Shown here in pieces: positions 7,226 to 18,200 of a DNA stretch of 42,714 nucleotides. The first letter of the stretch is position 1; each line of letters begins with the position of its first letter. The position numbers and the translations under genes are program-made. Below the pieces are notes generated by a model that was given only the letters and a program-made list of their open reading frames with translations, made no database searches and was not told the origin of the DNA. Source of the stretch: a virus; IMG/VR virus record IMGVR_UViG_3300031999_000060, positions 1 to 42,714 of that record; one strand, given 5' to 3'.

Positions 7226-9633
7226 TGATCCGCTGGCATCTGACAGAAAATAGAGATCTGGCCGCCGAGTACCGGGGGGAAGCCATGCGCGTGCTCTTCC
7301 AGCTTAAGAATATTCTGGGCACGGGCGGTATCTCTACGGGTGCGCTCAATCGTACCTATCCAGACGGTACTTTTATCCACGCCAAGGTGATGGATGGTAT
7401 GGAAATGCTTTGGATCAATTCGCCGTTTCTCAAGGGTGGCTTGGAGCGAATCATTAAGCAGATTTTGGTTTTTCTGTACGCTAATAGCGAAGACAAAAGA
7501 TTTTATGGTCTCAATTTTCCGCAATCTCTCAGCGAAGCGGAAACTCCGGATGATTTTCAGTCTACGGATGAAAATTCCAATATCAATCTTGGAGCCATAG
7601 CATATGCGATAAACAAACCCGAACGCAAGGAACATATCATCACGATCGGAACACCCTATGAAAATTGGGATCTTGTCCAGAATAATCTCTCTGATGACGC
7701 AATCGGCAAATTTCCCATTACGCCTTTCTGGAATATTCCCTCCACTTGTACGCATGCGCATATCCGTGGCGGCTCGGAAGAGGCAAAGTGGGGAACTTGC
7801 GGATATGAAGGCGATGCGATCGTTCCGCCGGAACATTATATGTTTTGGATTTTTCGTTCGACTTTGCCATTCTCTTGCAGTTCTAAAAAGAGAATCTTAA
7901 ACCCGATTTATGGCTGTTGGATTCCAATTCGCACGGGAGAACTCATTACCTGGCAGGAAGATCCGCAGTACACCGGACTTGATTGGGGAATCCCGGGCAA
8001 GAGGAATTTTAAACTGAATGCCGCGGGAGATGAAGCATTAATATGGCGGGATACCCTTCAGGTATCTGGCGTCGGCACGACTAACTCAACGGGATATTTT
8101 ACGACTGACGGTACACCAGCCGGGGGATATCTGGTTGTGACCTATGGATGGTATCCATATCCCAGCCCGGGTTTTTTCTGGAAGCCCTGGTATGCTTGGT
8201 TGCACGAAATACCCACTTTTGACTACTTTGATGCAGATTCCTATGCGGATGCGGTTGCGCATATTTCTGATCAATGGGATCTTCAGCCGCGATCTCCATA
8301 TAAATATCGGAGAAAATATCGCACTCCATCGGGAGAAGTTATTGAGAATGATATTTTTACTGAAATCTTGAGTCATGTTTATAATCCGGTCAGTTCATGG
8401 AATTCAAACGATGCCGGTAGTGATGGAAGATGTATTCCGGACTATGGAGTGGGTTCAGAGCATTCGTATGCAATAGCAGGTGGAGGCTATGGGGCTTCCT
8501 CATCTGGCACGGTTTATACCCCGATCGCTTCCCTGGGAGACGGGAAATATCTCTATATTAAAAACACCTTTGCGGCCTCCATGAGCCACGAAGGGGACGA
8601 AAAGACAGGAACGAACCACGAAGACAACTTCCCCTGTAACTATATTCCATGCAATCAGAACTTTCAATTAGACTGTGCCTGCAACGATGCCTATTATGGT
8701 CTTCCCCCAGGTTGGAGTCATCATGACTTAGTTTCCGAAACTTGGACGGGAGTATGGGGAATTCACGGCACCACAAATAATATAAATCTGACACAGAAAC
8801 TTCTTTTTGATTCTTTCATGATCGAGCAATGCTCCAATAATCTGATATATGAACTCGCGATTACTACTTATACCGGAAGTTATGAATGGTATTTTGCCCA
8901 TGCCGATCCGGAATATCTAATGGGAGGATGGGTTTGCCCCGTGGTGGTAGATAGTCAAGGATCGGAATCACAGAACACTCGGAACGATACGGAAGGTTGG
9001 ACGCGAATCCAGGCATTCATCGAGGTATTGGATTATGATAATATCGGCGTGGATACGGCGATTGTCATTTATAAGAAAGTCACTATTGCCCATTCTGCGA
9101 CTTTTTCCTATGAAGGATTTGGCGTGGACGTTTCGGCGAATGATTTCCCTTATCCTATTGAAACATCGAATTATGATTGGACCGGAACTCGGACTGTGAC
9201 TTATTGGATCTGGCTCAAAATAGGAAATCATATTGAAAAGTTTCAGATTCCCGAAACTTTTGTCGCCTCATGCTTAGGACAATATGGCAATTCCGGAAAT
9301 GCCGAATCGCAGACCGGATCAGGTAAGAGAATTTATGGAGTTTCTTGTCAGATCAACGATGATTTTATCGTTTATTCTTATTCCGTCGAGGATTTTATTT
9401 CCGGACCCCTGGGTAATTATAACTATTACAGTTCGCCCATTAATTGGGAAGATCGGGATAAGATCGGCCTAAATATGAATGGTGCCCGGGCCTGGAATAA
9501 AAAGAAAATGGTCTTGGGGGTGGTTAAGATGGATACCCATGAACGGGCCGCTTTTGATATTACTGAGTTTACCGACCGTAAAGTGTATTCCGTGGGCATT
9601 CATGAAAGTGAGCGAGTGGAGATAGAAAATTGA
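7225..9633 (+). CDS. Large phage tail protein of unknown family, 802 aa
   Basis: The gene starts in a TAATG overlap with the LamG gene and ends in a TTGA overlap with the next, so it is an integral member of the virion operon. The protein is rich in Tyr, Trp, Gly, Asn and Asp, and looks mostly beta-structured. It has Cys-containing patches such as CNYIPCNQNFQLDCACNDAY near residues 472-491, which could hold metal or disulfides. There is no signal peptide or membrane segment. The C-terminus (KKMVLGVVKMDTHERAAFDI, then RKVYSVGIHESERVEI) looks like a compact domain. Position and composition suggest a tail or adhesin subunit working with the LamG protein. I do not recognise a family. Confidence 0.55.
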   Translation: MIRWHLTENRDLAAEYRGEAMRVLFQLKNILGTGGISTGALNRTYPDGTFIHAKVMDGMEMLWINSPFLKGGLERIIKQILVFLYANSEDKRFYGLNFPQSLSEAETPDDFQSTDENSNINLGAIAYAINKPERKEHIITIGTPYENWDLVQNNLSDDAIGKFPITPFWNIPSTCTHAHIRGGSEEAKWGTCGYEGDAIVPPEHYMFWIFRSTLPFSCSSKKRILNPIYGCWIPIRTGELITWQEDPQYTGLDWGIPGKRNFKLNAAGDEALIWRDTLQVSGVGTTNSTGYFTTDGTPAGGYLVVTYGWYPYPSPGFFWKPWYAWLHEIPTFDYFDADSYADAVAHISDQWDLQPRSPYKYRRKYRTPSGEVIENDIFTEILSHVYNPVSSWNSNDAGSDGRCIPDYGVGSEHSYAIAGGGYGASSSGTVYTPIASLGDGKYLYIKNTFAASMSHEGDEKTGTNHEDNFPCNYIPCNQNFQLDCACNDAYYGLPPGWSHHDLVSETWTGVWGIHGTTNNINLTQKLLFDSFMIEQCSNNLIYELAITTYTGSYEWYFAHADPEYLMGGWVCPVVVDSQGSESQNTRNDTEGWTRIQAFIEVLDYDNIGVDTAIVIYKKVTIAHSATFSYEGFGVDVSANDFPYPIETSNYDWTGTRTVTYWIWLKIGNHIEKFQIPETFVASCLGQYGNSGNAESQTGSGKRIYGVSCQINDDFIVYSYSVEDFISGPLGNYNYYSSPINWEDRDKIGLNMNGARAWNKKKMVLGVVKMDTHERAAFDITEFTDRKVYSVGIHESERVEIEN

Positions 9634-9815
9634 AAACCTTGGACCGATGGGATGATGTAAGAAAAGTGCAAACTACGGTCACCCTGAATGATGAAGGAAA
9701 CATAGAAATAGTAGAAATTTATTTTTATTCCCCAATTCCCATAGCAGATTTTTCGATGGAAAAGTTACTTTTGGGCAAATGTGGAGGATGCGGTGAGAGA
9801 AATAAGAAGATCTGA
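9630..9815 (+). CDS. Small phage protein, paralogue A (61 aa)
   Basis: The TTG start lies in a four-base TTGA overlap with the preceding stop, in a context typical of this operon. The core VTLNDEGNIEIVEIYF then SPIPIADFSMEKLLL closely matches the next gene (VTIILNDDGDVVGIKF then KPIPIIDFNLDRLLI), so the two are tandem duplicates. It ends in a Cys pair (CGGCGER) that the second copy lacks. The ending overlaps the second copy by 23 bases. The function is unknown. An accessory tail or chaperone role would be guesswork. Confidence 0.5.
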   Translation: MKTLDRWDDVRKVQTTVTLNDEGNIEIVEIYFYSPIPIADFSMEKLLLGKCGGCGERNKKI

Positions 9816-9978
9816 TGAGAATAGGCAAGCAGCGGTAACGATCATTTTAAATGACGATGGCGATGTGGTCGGGATCAAATTTGAGCCATTCAAGCCCATT
9901 CCGATCATCGATTTCAATCTGGACCGCCTTCTCATCCCGATAATGCGGATGAAACCCCCTGGATTTCCATCCCGATAG
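9793..9978 (+). CDS. Small phage protein, paralogue B (61 aa)
   Basis: I chose the GTG at 9793 because a GGAGG site at 9783-9787 is correctly placed before it. The in-frame GTG at 9781 would sit upstream of that site. The product VREIRRSDENRQAAV... shares the core LNDDGDVVGIKF and PIPIIDFNLDRLL with the preceding small protein, showing an intragenomic duplication. The end is 10 bases before the next gene, whose ribosome binding site overlaps the stop region. No known domain is visible. Confidence 0.5.
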   Translation: MREIRRSDENRQAAVTIILNDDGDVVGIKFEPFKPIPIIDFNLDRLLIPIMRMKPPGFPSR

Positions 9979-9988
9979 GAGAACTTAA

Positions 9989-11086
9989 ATGGGACAATAC
10001 GTAAAACCTCAAAATACCACGAGCGAAGTTGCGGATATTGTTGATCAGACCAAAGAAACAGTAGTCCAACGGTTTGAGCAAGTTACTCAAGCCGCCGATG
10101 GTGCATTGCAAGATGCCATGGGATTTCTGAATCAATTACAAAATGCTGCTGGTGGCGGCGGTTTCTTTGTTCCAAATATTGGTTCATTTTTCCCGCCTCC
10201 GATTTCTCCGAAATTCAACATTGGTGATCCTCCGGTCGCTCCGGGAATCGAATTATACCTTCCGGAGTTTCCCGATTCTCCAATTCTACAAACTATCACC
10301 TTACTTACAAATATTCAAACAAGGCTGGTATCAGATCTTGCTAATGGGGTAACGGGGTTGGCTGCGGGAGTTGAAAACGACATCTGGAATCGGGAAGCAG
10401 AAAGGGCCCTGCTCGCTCATCAAGAAGAACTTGAAACGATTACCGCCCAATGGTCAACCCGGGGCTACGAACTGCCCGACGGTACTTTGGTCGCACTCAT
10501 CAACCAGAGCGAAATCGACTACCGGAATAAGAGACTCGACCGATCGCGGGATATTTCCATCAAACAGGCGGAGATGGCCTTCCAGAATACTCAATTTATC
10601 ATTCAGCAAATTCTGGCCATGGAAACCTTGGTCATCAATGCCGTATCCGAAGGAAACAAGAGCGCGATCGAAGGGTATAAGGCCAATATGGACGGATATC
10701 GGGCCCAAGTCCAGGCTGCCATCGATAAATTAGGCGCATATCTTAAGGCCTATGATACGTCCGGAAATGTTTATAAAGCCAAAGCAGATGCCCAGGCTGC
10801 CATTGCCGGAGTGGACATAAAAGCCGCCGAAGCATCCATTAACGCAACCATCGCCCAGATGCAGTTATTCTTAAAAGAAGCCGAATTGCAGATCACTCAG
10901 ATAGATGCACAGGCAAGAATTAGAGTGGCCGCAGCTGATGCAGGCGGAAGAATTACCGCTCAATTAGCCGCCGGGCTTTTCTCCGGTATTTCCGTGCAGG
11001 CTCATCTCGGCGCGGCAGCAAGTGTCGGGAAATCCTACAGCGGTCAGGAAGCCGTTTCCGAACATTATCCGCACAAGCTGATCTAA
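9989..11086 (+). CDS. Helical internal virion / ejection-type protein, 365 aa
   Basis: The ATG follows a TAGGAGAACTTAA site. The protein has three parts. First is an N-terminal helix (VADIVDQTKETVVQRFEQV). Next is a Gly/Pro/Phe-rich loop at residues about 50-90 (GGGGFFVPNIGSFFPPP). Then comes a long Ala/Gln/Glu-rich helical stretch from about 130 to 330, with heptad-like spacing and a weakly hydrophobic end (AAGLFSGISVQAHLGAAAS). Helical Ala/Gln-rich proteins next to a giant internal protein are typical of podovirus ejection proteins or tape-measure chaperones. There is no signal peptide. Assignment rests on composition and position only. Confidence 0.5.
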   Translation: MGQYVKPQNTTSEVADIVDQTKETVVQRFEQVTQAADGALQDAMGFLNQLQNAAGGGGFFVPNIGSFFPPPISPKFNIGDPPVAPGIELYLPEFPDSPILQTITLLTNIQTRLVSDLANGVTGLAAGVENDIWNREAERALLAHQEELETITAQWSTRGYELPDGTLVALINQSEIDYRNKRLDRSRDISIKQAEMAFQNTQFIIQQILAMETLVINAVSEGNKSAIEGYKANMDGYRAQVQAAIDKLGAYLKAYDTSGNVYKAKADAQAAIAGVDIKAAEASINATIAQMQLFLKEAELQITQIDAQARIRVAAADAGGRITAQLAAGLFSGISVQAHLGAAASVGKSYSGQEAVSEHYPHKLI

Positions 11087-11103
11087 TATAAAGGAGAACT
11101 TCA

Positions 11104-12291
11104 ATGGCAGATTATCTTCTTGGTGGACCAAAGATCCCTTACCCATGGGAGATGTTTCCGGGAGTCATGAGTGCAATCGGAAAGTTATTCCCTTCTATGC
11201 CATCACCAGCCCCTGCTTCTAGAGGTCAGACGGTTGAAAGCTATGAATATCCGTTCAGCCAATTACCCTCCGAATCCATGAAGCTCGGGAAGAACGCTCC
11301 TCCGGTCGAAAAGCCACTTATTCCCCCTCCAACTCCCGGAGTGAACTGGACTCCTCCTCCGGCTGTTGCTCCTACTAAAACTGCTCTTCAATTGGCGCAA
11401 GAAGATGCAATGAAAGAATGGGAGGCTTATCAAAAAGCGATTTCGGCACCTGGGGCAAAAATAGCCAAAGTAGGAGAACCGGGATTATCTCCCGGATTTA
11501 CTTTAGGTTGGGATTTTTTTCAAAAACATCCCGAGATCAGCGGTGGAACATATACTCCCGCCGGAGGTCCACCTAAATTCCTATTCCACGAAAATAAACC
11601 CCAGACCATAACGGATACGCTCATGCCGGTTATCCAGCGGTATGCGGAGCAAATGGCCAAGATCCAAGCGGGCAATATGAATCCCGAAGAGGCCGGTAAA
11701 ATGTTTGCAACCATGCCGAATGCGGAACAACTTGGCGCTTTTGCCACTCTCATGGGACAGCAAACTACGGCTGGGAAAGCACCTGCTGAAATTGCCCATC
11801 TTTATTCTCAGGCATATAGACCGCAAATCCATGAGGTTTCTGCCGGTGGTCCTGGAGAAAGGGCTACTTTATTATTTCCTCCATTCGGCGGGGCCCCCAA
11901 AACGGTAGCTACCGGGGCGCAATTAGAGCATGGTGCGGGTTTGTCTGCACAAGTTCAACAGATCATGCACGATACCAATCTCATGAAGGCAAATTTTATA
12001 AAAGAGATGTTGCCATTAGATCCCGATTATGCGAAAGATCCAACGAAAATGCCGCCTAAAATGCAAATGATGTTGGATTATTTTGATGAATTGGGAAGGA
12101 ATAGAATTAATGCTACTCAGACGATGCTCGGAGCGAACCGGACTCCTGGTGCCCCTGCCGGACAAGGAATAAAAATGGGTAGAGATGCTTACATGAAATC
12201 GATCTTTACTAAAAACCCGAATATCACGCCACAACAGGCCGAAGCACAATACTGGCAAGATAAAAAAGCTTATCCGAATCTTGTCGAATAG
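11104..12291 (+). CDS. Pro-rich phage virion protein, 395 aa
   Basis: A strong AAAGGAGAACTTCA site precedes the ATG. Residues about 30-115 are Pro/Ala-rich and probably unstructured (PPTPGVNWTPPPAVAP). The remainder is helical and polar, ending in QAEAQYWQDKKAYPNLVE. Its genomic place between a helical ejection-type protein and the giant LPD protein suggests a partner in the set of proteins ejected with DNA. I see no enzymatic motif and no membrane segment. It ends nine bases before the start of the giant gene. The function is not assigned. Confidence 0.5.
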   Translation: MADYLLGGPKIPYPWEMFPGVMSAIGKLFPSMPSPAPASRGQTVESYEYPFSQLPSESMKLGKNAPPVEKPLIPPPTPGVNWTPPPAVAPTKTALQLAQEDAMKEWEAYQKAISAPGAKIAKVGEPGLSPGFTLGWDFFQKHPEISGGTYTPAGGPPKFLFHENKPQTITDTLMPVIQRYAEQMAKIQAGNMNPEEAGKMFATMPNAEQLGAFATLMGQQTTAGKAPAEIAHLYSQAYRPQIHEVSAGGPGERATLLFPPFGGAPKTVATGAQLEHGAGLSAQVQQIMHDTNLMKANFIKEMLPLDPDYAKDPTKMPPKMQMMLDYFDELGRNRINATQTMLGANRTPGAPAGQGIKMGRDAYMKSIFTKNPNITPQQAEAQYWQDKKAYPNLVE

Positions 12292-12299
12292 GAATGATC

Positions 12300-15200
12300 A
12301 TGAACGGAGAAACAAGGATTATTTCACCGCTTGAGGATATTCTTAAAACTCCTTCGGCCAATTTTCTCGCTCCAAATGTTCCGATACCGGATACCGGTAC
12401 GGCGAGACCTGAAATTGGAGGACAAATTAGATCTCCTTTAGAAGACCTGATGCCTAAACCTTCAGGTACTTCAATAATTTCTCCCCTCGCCACAACCCAA
12501 AACCAAAATCTCGGAGAACTTTTACTTCCCCGGGCGCCCGCGGTCCCGGCCCCGGAAGTTCCCAAACCTAAACCGTCTTTGATCGGTCAGTTAGGAAAAG
12601 GAATTGCTACTGGATTGTATCAACTCAAAGAGATGGGCGGTGGTCTTACTGCTCTGGCTGCCGAAGCTATCAAGATGGCCGTCCCAGTCCTGGAACCATT
12701 AACTGAACCAGTAAAAGAATTCGGAATCGAAACGATTGGAGCGGCCCGGAAAGGAATGGAACCGTATCAAGCCGAAGTCCCTTCTTACAAAAATATAGAG
12801 AATGTCAATACTGCACTCCAATATCTATCCTTTGGCGTAGGAACATTGTTCCCAATGGTAGCCATGAGTGCCCTAACGGGCGGCGTAGGTGCCGCTACTG
12901 GCAAAACTCTCGCTCGCAATTATCTAAATACTCTCGTTCCTGCATTGAAGGCCCGGGGAATTTCAAAAGAAGTCATCAACCAGACGATCAAAAATGGCCT
13001 CATAAAAGGTCTTGAACGAGGTGCCATGTTGGGCGGTTTTGGCTCCTCTCTCGGAATGGAAGCCGGATCTATTACTGCACAAAAAGTTGAGGAAGGACAA
13101 AATATCGAACCCTTCCGGGTCATGCTTGGAGCGGTCCCTGCTGCCCTTCTGGATGTCCTACCTCAATTCTCTCTTGTGCAACGGACTGGAATTCTCAAGA
13201 GATTGGGATTATCCCAGGCCGAAATCAATTTAGCGCAAGAGACGGCCAAAACTTCCAAGGCCGGGTTGATAGGCCGTATTGCCAAAGAATCCGGTAAACA
13301 GTTTATGATGGAGGCGCCCACGGAAGCCCTACAATCAGTTTTTGAAAATTGGGCGGCTCATAAAGATCTTACATCCGCAGAATCCATCGACGACTATATC
13401 GATTCTTTCCTCATCGGAGGTGCCGGCGGAGCATTCTTCGGTGCTTTCGGCGGCGCTTTCGAGAAGGCTGGGGGAAAGATCGAAAAGAGAGAACAACCCA
13501 TGACGCCTGCCTCGGGGGAACAACCCCCCACGCCTGGCGCTGCTACCCTACCAGTGAAACCTCCTCTACTGGAAACCCCCACAGCGCCGGGGGCGCCCAC
13601 TCTCCCGGGACAGGCACTTACTACGGAACAAGAATATCTTCAAAATATTCAAAAGGGGAGATGGTTGGATTTTCTGGCCGAAAAATTCAATCCCCCCGCA
13701 TTATCTTATCTTGAAGAAATTCAACGTAATCTTGGCCTTATTATTCATGGGAATAAGGTTTTTAAACTTGATGAAAAAGGAGATGCTACACCGTTAATTC
13801 CGGAAGAAGAAAATAAAGCAAAACTTGAAATCACCAAAAGACTTGAACAGTTTGCTAGTCCAGGGGAAGTAGCAAAAGCTCAAAATATTTTTAAATTTAT
13901 AGGACAACCGATACCTGCCGAAGCAAAATTATTGCCTATTGCAGAACGTGAAGGTCTTCCGGGGACTTCTACGCCTGCTCCCACTCCAGAGGGTGCGGCC
14001 CTCTGGCTCGGGATCGGCAAGAAAGTTTCCTTTGAAGGAAAAGGTGGTGCTTCCCAAACCGGTACGGTCAAAGATGTCGTCTATGGCCCTCCGGACGGCA
14101 AGACCCCTATGGGTGTAACCGTGGAAACTGCCGCCGGTAAAACTCTGGAATTAAAGCCTGATCAAGTATGGGAGCCGAGAAGATTAGGTCGTCAGAGGGA
14201 ATACCGTGGAGAAATCGCAACATTGCCTCTCGAACAAAGAAGGCAGACAATCAAAGATTCTAAGGAATTTGATAGATTGATTGTCCAAAATGCTGATCTA
14301 TTTGAAGAGCAGGGCATGATCGACATGATGGATACCCGGGAACTTCTGGACCAACTGCGCCATGATGTAGGCCAGAGATTCGGTATCGATAATCCATATT
14401 CCCCGGTTCAACGGGCAAACTCTCTTCCCGATTTACAGGATTTTATGGAAAAGGCCAGGCCCGGGAGCACGGAGAAAATCGAAGTACCAAAAGTGAAGTC
14501 TTTCTTGACCCAGACGCAGCCAAAGGCCCCAGGACCGACGATGCCACCCGCCCCAATAGAAAGACCGGCACCTGCGCCGGTTATCCCTGCGGTCGCCCCG
14601 GCTGTTGCGCCAGTGGTCGAGAAAATAGCGGCACCGGTATCCATACCAGTCCCATCGGAGAAACAAAGCAAAGAAGAAAAAACCCGCGCTTATTTACATA
14701 GAATGATTGGGCAACGAATTAAATTAAGTATGGCAGAAGCCCAAGGATACGATATCCTGGCAACAATGGAGGATCAAGGACGATCCCCAATAGATGTATC
14801 AAAGGAATTTTGGAAAACGACATATTGGAAACTTGATGCCGAAGATCAAGAGAAATTTAAAAGACAAGCTAGGGCAATGACTGGCTTAGAAAATAATAAA
14901 GATGTAGATTCTGTAAAACTTGCAGAGGAATATACGGAAGCACTACCATCAAAAGTTGAACACCTGGAAGATATAGAACGAGGTTATGTGTCTCTTATGG
15001 AGTGGGCAAATCTGAAGTTATCCGATTTGACTGCCAAAGTTCCCGTGATTCCGGCGATTCCGGCAGCGGTTCCTCCAGTTGCTCCTACGGTGATTGCTCC
15101 CGAAATCAAGGGAGCTCCAGTTGAAGAGAATCAAAAAGTAAAACTGCAAAACGAATTCCTTCGCATCGGAGATATGGGCGCAGTTGCAGCCAAAGATCAT

Positions 15201-18200
15201 TTTGCTGCTCTTAGTGATGAAGATTTACGGACTATGGCCGTGGCCAATGCTCAACCGGAGAATATTCCTCGTCCAGATCTTGAAAAGAGAATGGTGAAAT
15301 ATTCCACCCGGGCTGCATTGAATATCTTACATCGAGCCGCGATCCCCGAAGCCCCGGCGAAGATTATTCCTCCAGGTCTTCCCGAAGAGCATCAAAAGAT
15401 TCTTTTAAGACCCGGAGAATCTTATCCGGCTACCATAGCTCTTCGCCACATCAATAATAGCCCTGACATTTCGCCGGAAGATAAGATGCTCGGAAGAGAA
15501 ATCCTCCGCAACTATCGCCCGGAAACTCAAAATATTCCTATTAAAACCTTACGACCGGACATGATTTCAAGGGTTCCCGGGAGTGCCGCCTATTATAATA
15601 CGGTTACTGGAGATATTTGGTTGGACCCGGAATTAATGAAAAAGAAGACTCCGGCCCAGGCCGCCCGTACTATTTTTCATGAAACGATCCATGGAATCAT
15701 CGAACGGAATATGACTCCCGCAGATCGGGCAGAACTTTTAGAAATGATGCGGTTAGCCAAAAATGCTTTATCGGAAACAGAAAGAAAGATTTTAGAAGAT
15801 CCAAACACGGATATTACCGGACGATTCAAAACTTATCTGGACCAAGGATTGGTTGAACAAAGTCCTCAAGTATATTATGGTCTTAGTCATCCAAGTGAAT
15901 TTTTTGCTCAATTATCTCGTCCAGAATTCAGAGATTTTCTACGGGCAATTCCCGGAATAGAAAAGCCAGTTAAACGAAATCTCTTGGAGCGAATTATCGA
16001 TTGGGCCAATCGCATTCTTTTCGGTCCTAAAGATAATCACACCCTCCTATCCAATCTTTTTGAAAAGATGGGCGAAATTGGGGAACGCATAAGCCCGGAG
16101 GAACTACAAAAATGGAATGATCGGAATCAGATGGCGCAGCAGACTTCCGATCTTAAAACTCTTTTACCGGAAACGAGAAGTATTCTCCCGGAAATCGCCG
16201 CCGCAAACCTGGAGAATACCGATCAGTATATCAGTCATCGGGCAGCAAGCAACCCAGATTTCATGCGGTGGGTCAAAAACAAAGTGGGATATGGGTATAT
16301 CACCAATAAAGACTTGAACGTCTGGGAACAGAATCTTTCCCTACCATGGCATATTCGGAAGAGATTCCCTCTCTATGGTCTCATGGTAGATGATCAACTT
16401 AAACGTGAGCAAAATAGATCGAATGGAGTTGTCGAATTCAAAGAGGCCACAAATCCATTCCTGAATCTACAGGATGGCCAGGAATTGCTGAAAGTCGAAA
16501 GGGCACTGTCTCAAGGCGACAAAGATAATGTCGTTTATGATAATGATCAATTGACCAATCGATTCGGTCTTTCGGATGCCGGCCTGGAAGCCTACCATTC
16601 CGTCCGAAACACACTCAATATACTTTTACAACGCAAAGTAGATCATGTTGAAACCATGCTCTTACGGCCATACGAACGCACTTTATCCGATGTAGAATTT
16701 GCCCAACTCCAGGAGAACTATGAGAAAGATCTTACCGCAGAAGAGAAGGCTGCACTGGAACCCACGGTTGTCAAGATCATCGATAAACTTCAAAAACCCA
16801 TAAATCTTCTTCGTAAAATCCGATCGGATATTCAAGCATTCAAAGGATATTTCCCGAGAGAAAGGGAGAAAGGCGCCTTCTATGTTTCCGTTTGGGTAAC
16901 TGAAAATGATGCCCAAGGGAATCCCCATGAGGTCCCAGCTTATTTCGGATTCAAAAATAGCCAACGCGAAACGATGGATTTAGTCAAAGAACTTAAAGCA
17001 AAATATCCCGACGCCAAAGTTAATTATGGCCGATGGACACAGGAACCCGAGAGTGCCTTCTTTGGACTGTCTGATATGAATCTCATGCGCTTCATAGATA
17101 ATGCCATTGAGAAACTTAAATCGGGACGACAGATTGATGAAGCGACACAGGAAGGTTTACGGAATGCCTTAGCTCAAGGCGTAGGCGAAATGCTTCTGGC
17201 CCGGGGTGCCGGGGCCCATCAGATTCACCGGAATCCCCGATTAATCGAAGGTTATAAAACCACCGGACTCAAAGAAGTCCTGATGAACTACATCACGGGA
17301 TATATGGGGGCCGAGACCAAGCAAGAGGCCGCCTTTGACTTCATGGATTCCTTGCAGACGGTCCCTAAAGATCAACCCAACTTATTTGAAGATATGGCTC
17401 ACTACGCCAGCAGCATGCTTCGTAATTTTGAGTCCATGGATCGATCCATGGCCAAGGCCCGGGCATTCGCCGCTATCTGGTATCTGGGCGGATCTGCCCG
17501 GTCAGCCGTTCTGAACTTTACTCAGAACTTCGTCCAGGGAATTCCCTTCCTGGCCCGGATTATGAAACCTCTCGGTAAGGGTCCATTGGCCGCCGAACGA
17601 ATCTATATTAAGGCCATGTGGGATGTTGCTATGGGTCATGGAACCGATGAAGAAAAATTAATGGTTCATGGGATGGTAACATCGGGAATCGCCAATGATC
17701 AACAAATCCGGCAGATCTCTCGGGAAATGCGCGGAGGAACACCCGGAGTCATCGGCAATGTCATGGATATTCTGATGGCCCCCTTCTCCCTGGTCGAAAA
17801 GTTCAACCGTAAAAGTGCGGCCCTGGCTGCCTATCGAGCCTATCAGGAATTAGGATTGAACGGCGAAGAGCTTTTCCAAAAGACGCGGGATTACGTCTAT
17901 GATGTCCATAACCTTATGACCCGGGCAAATCTGCCCCATGCCATGAGGGGCGGAGACCTCGCCTCGCAACTCCTAGGAACGGCCTATACATTCCGCAGAT
18001 TCAATCATAACTACATCCTGGCCATGATCTATTCTCTACGGGGACCGGATGGTAAAATCAGTCTCAAAAATTCGGATGTTCTAATTCGATCTCTTGCTTG
18101 GTTTGCGGTCCTTGGCGGGATGACGGCGCTTCCATTTCTAGATGATATTCTCGATGAATTGGAAAAGTTCTTTGGTCGCCCATTCCGGACGGAGATGCGC

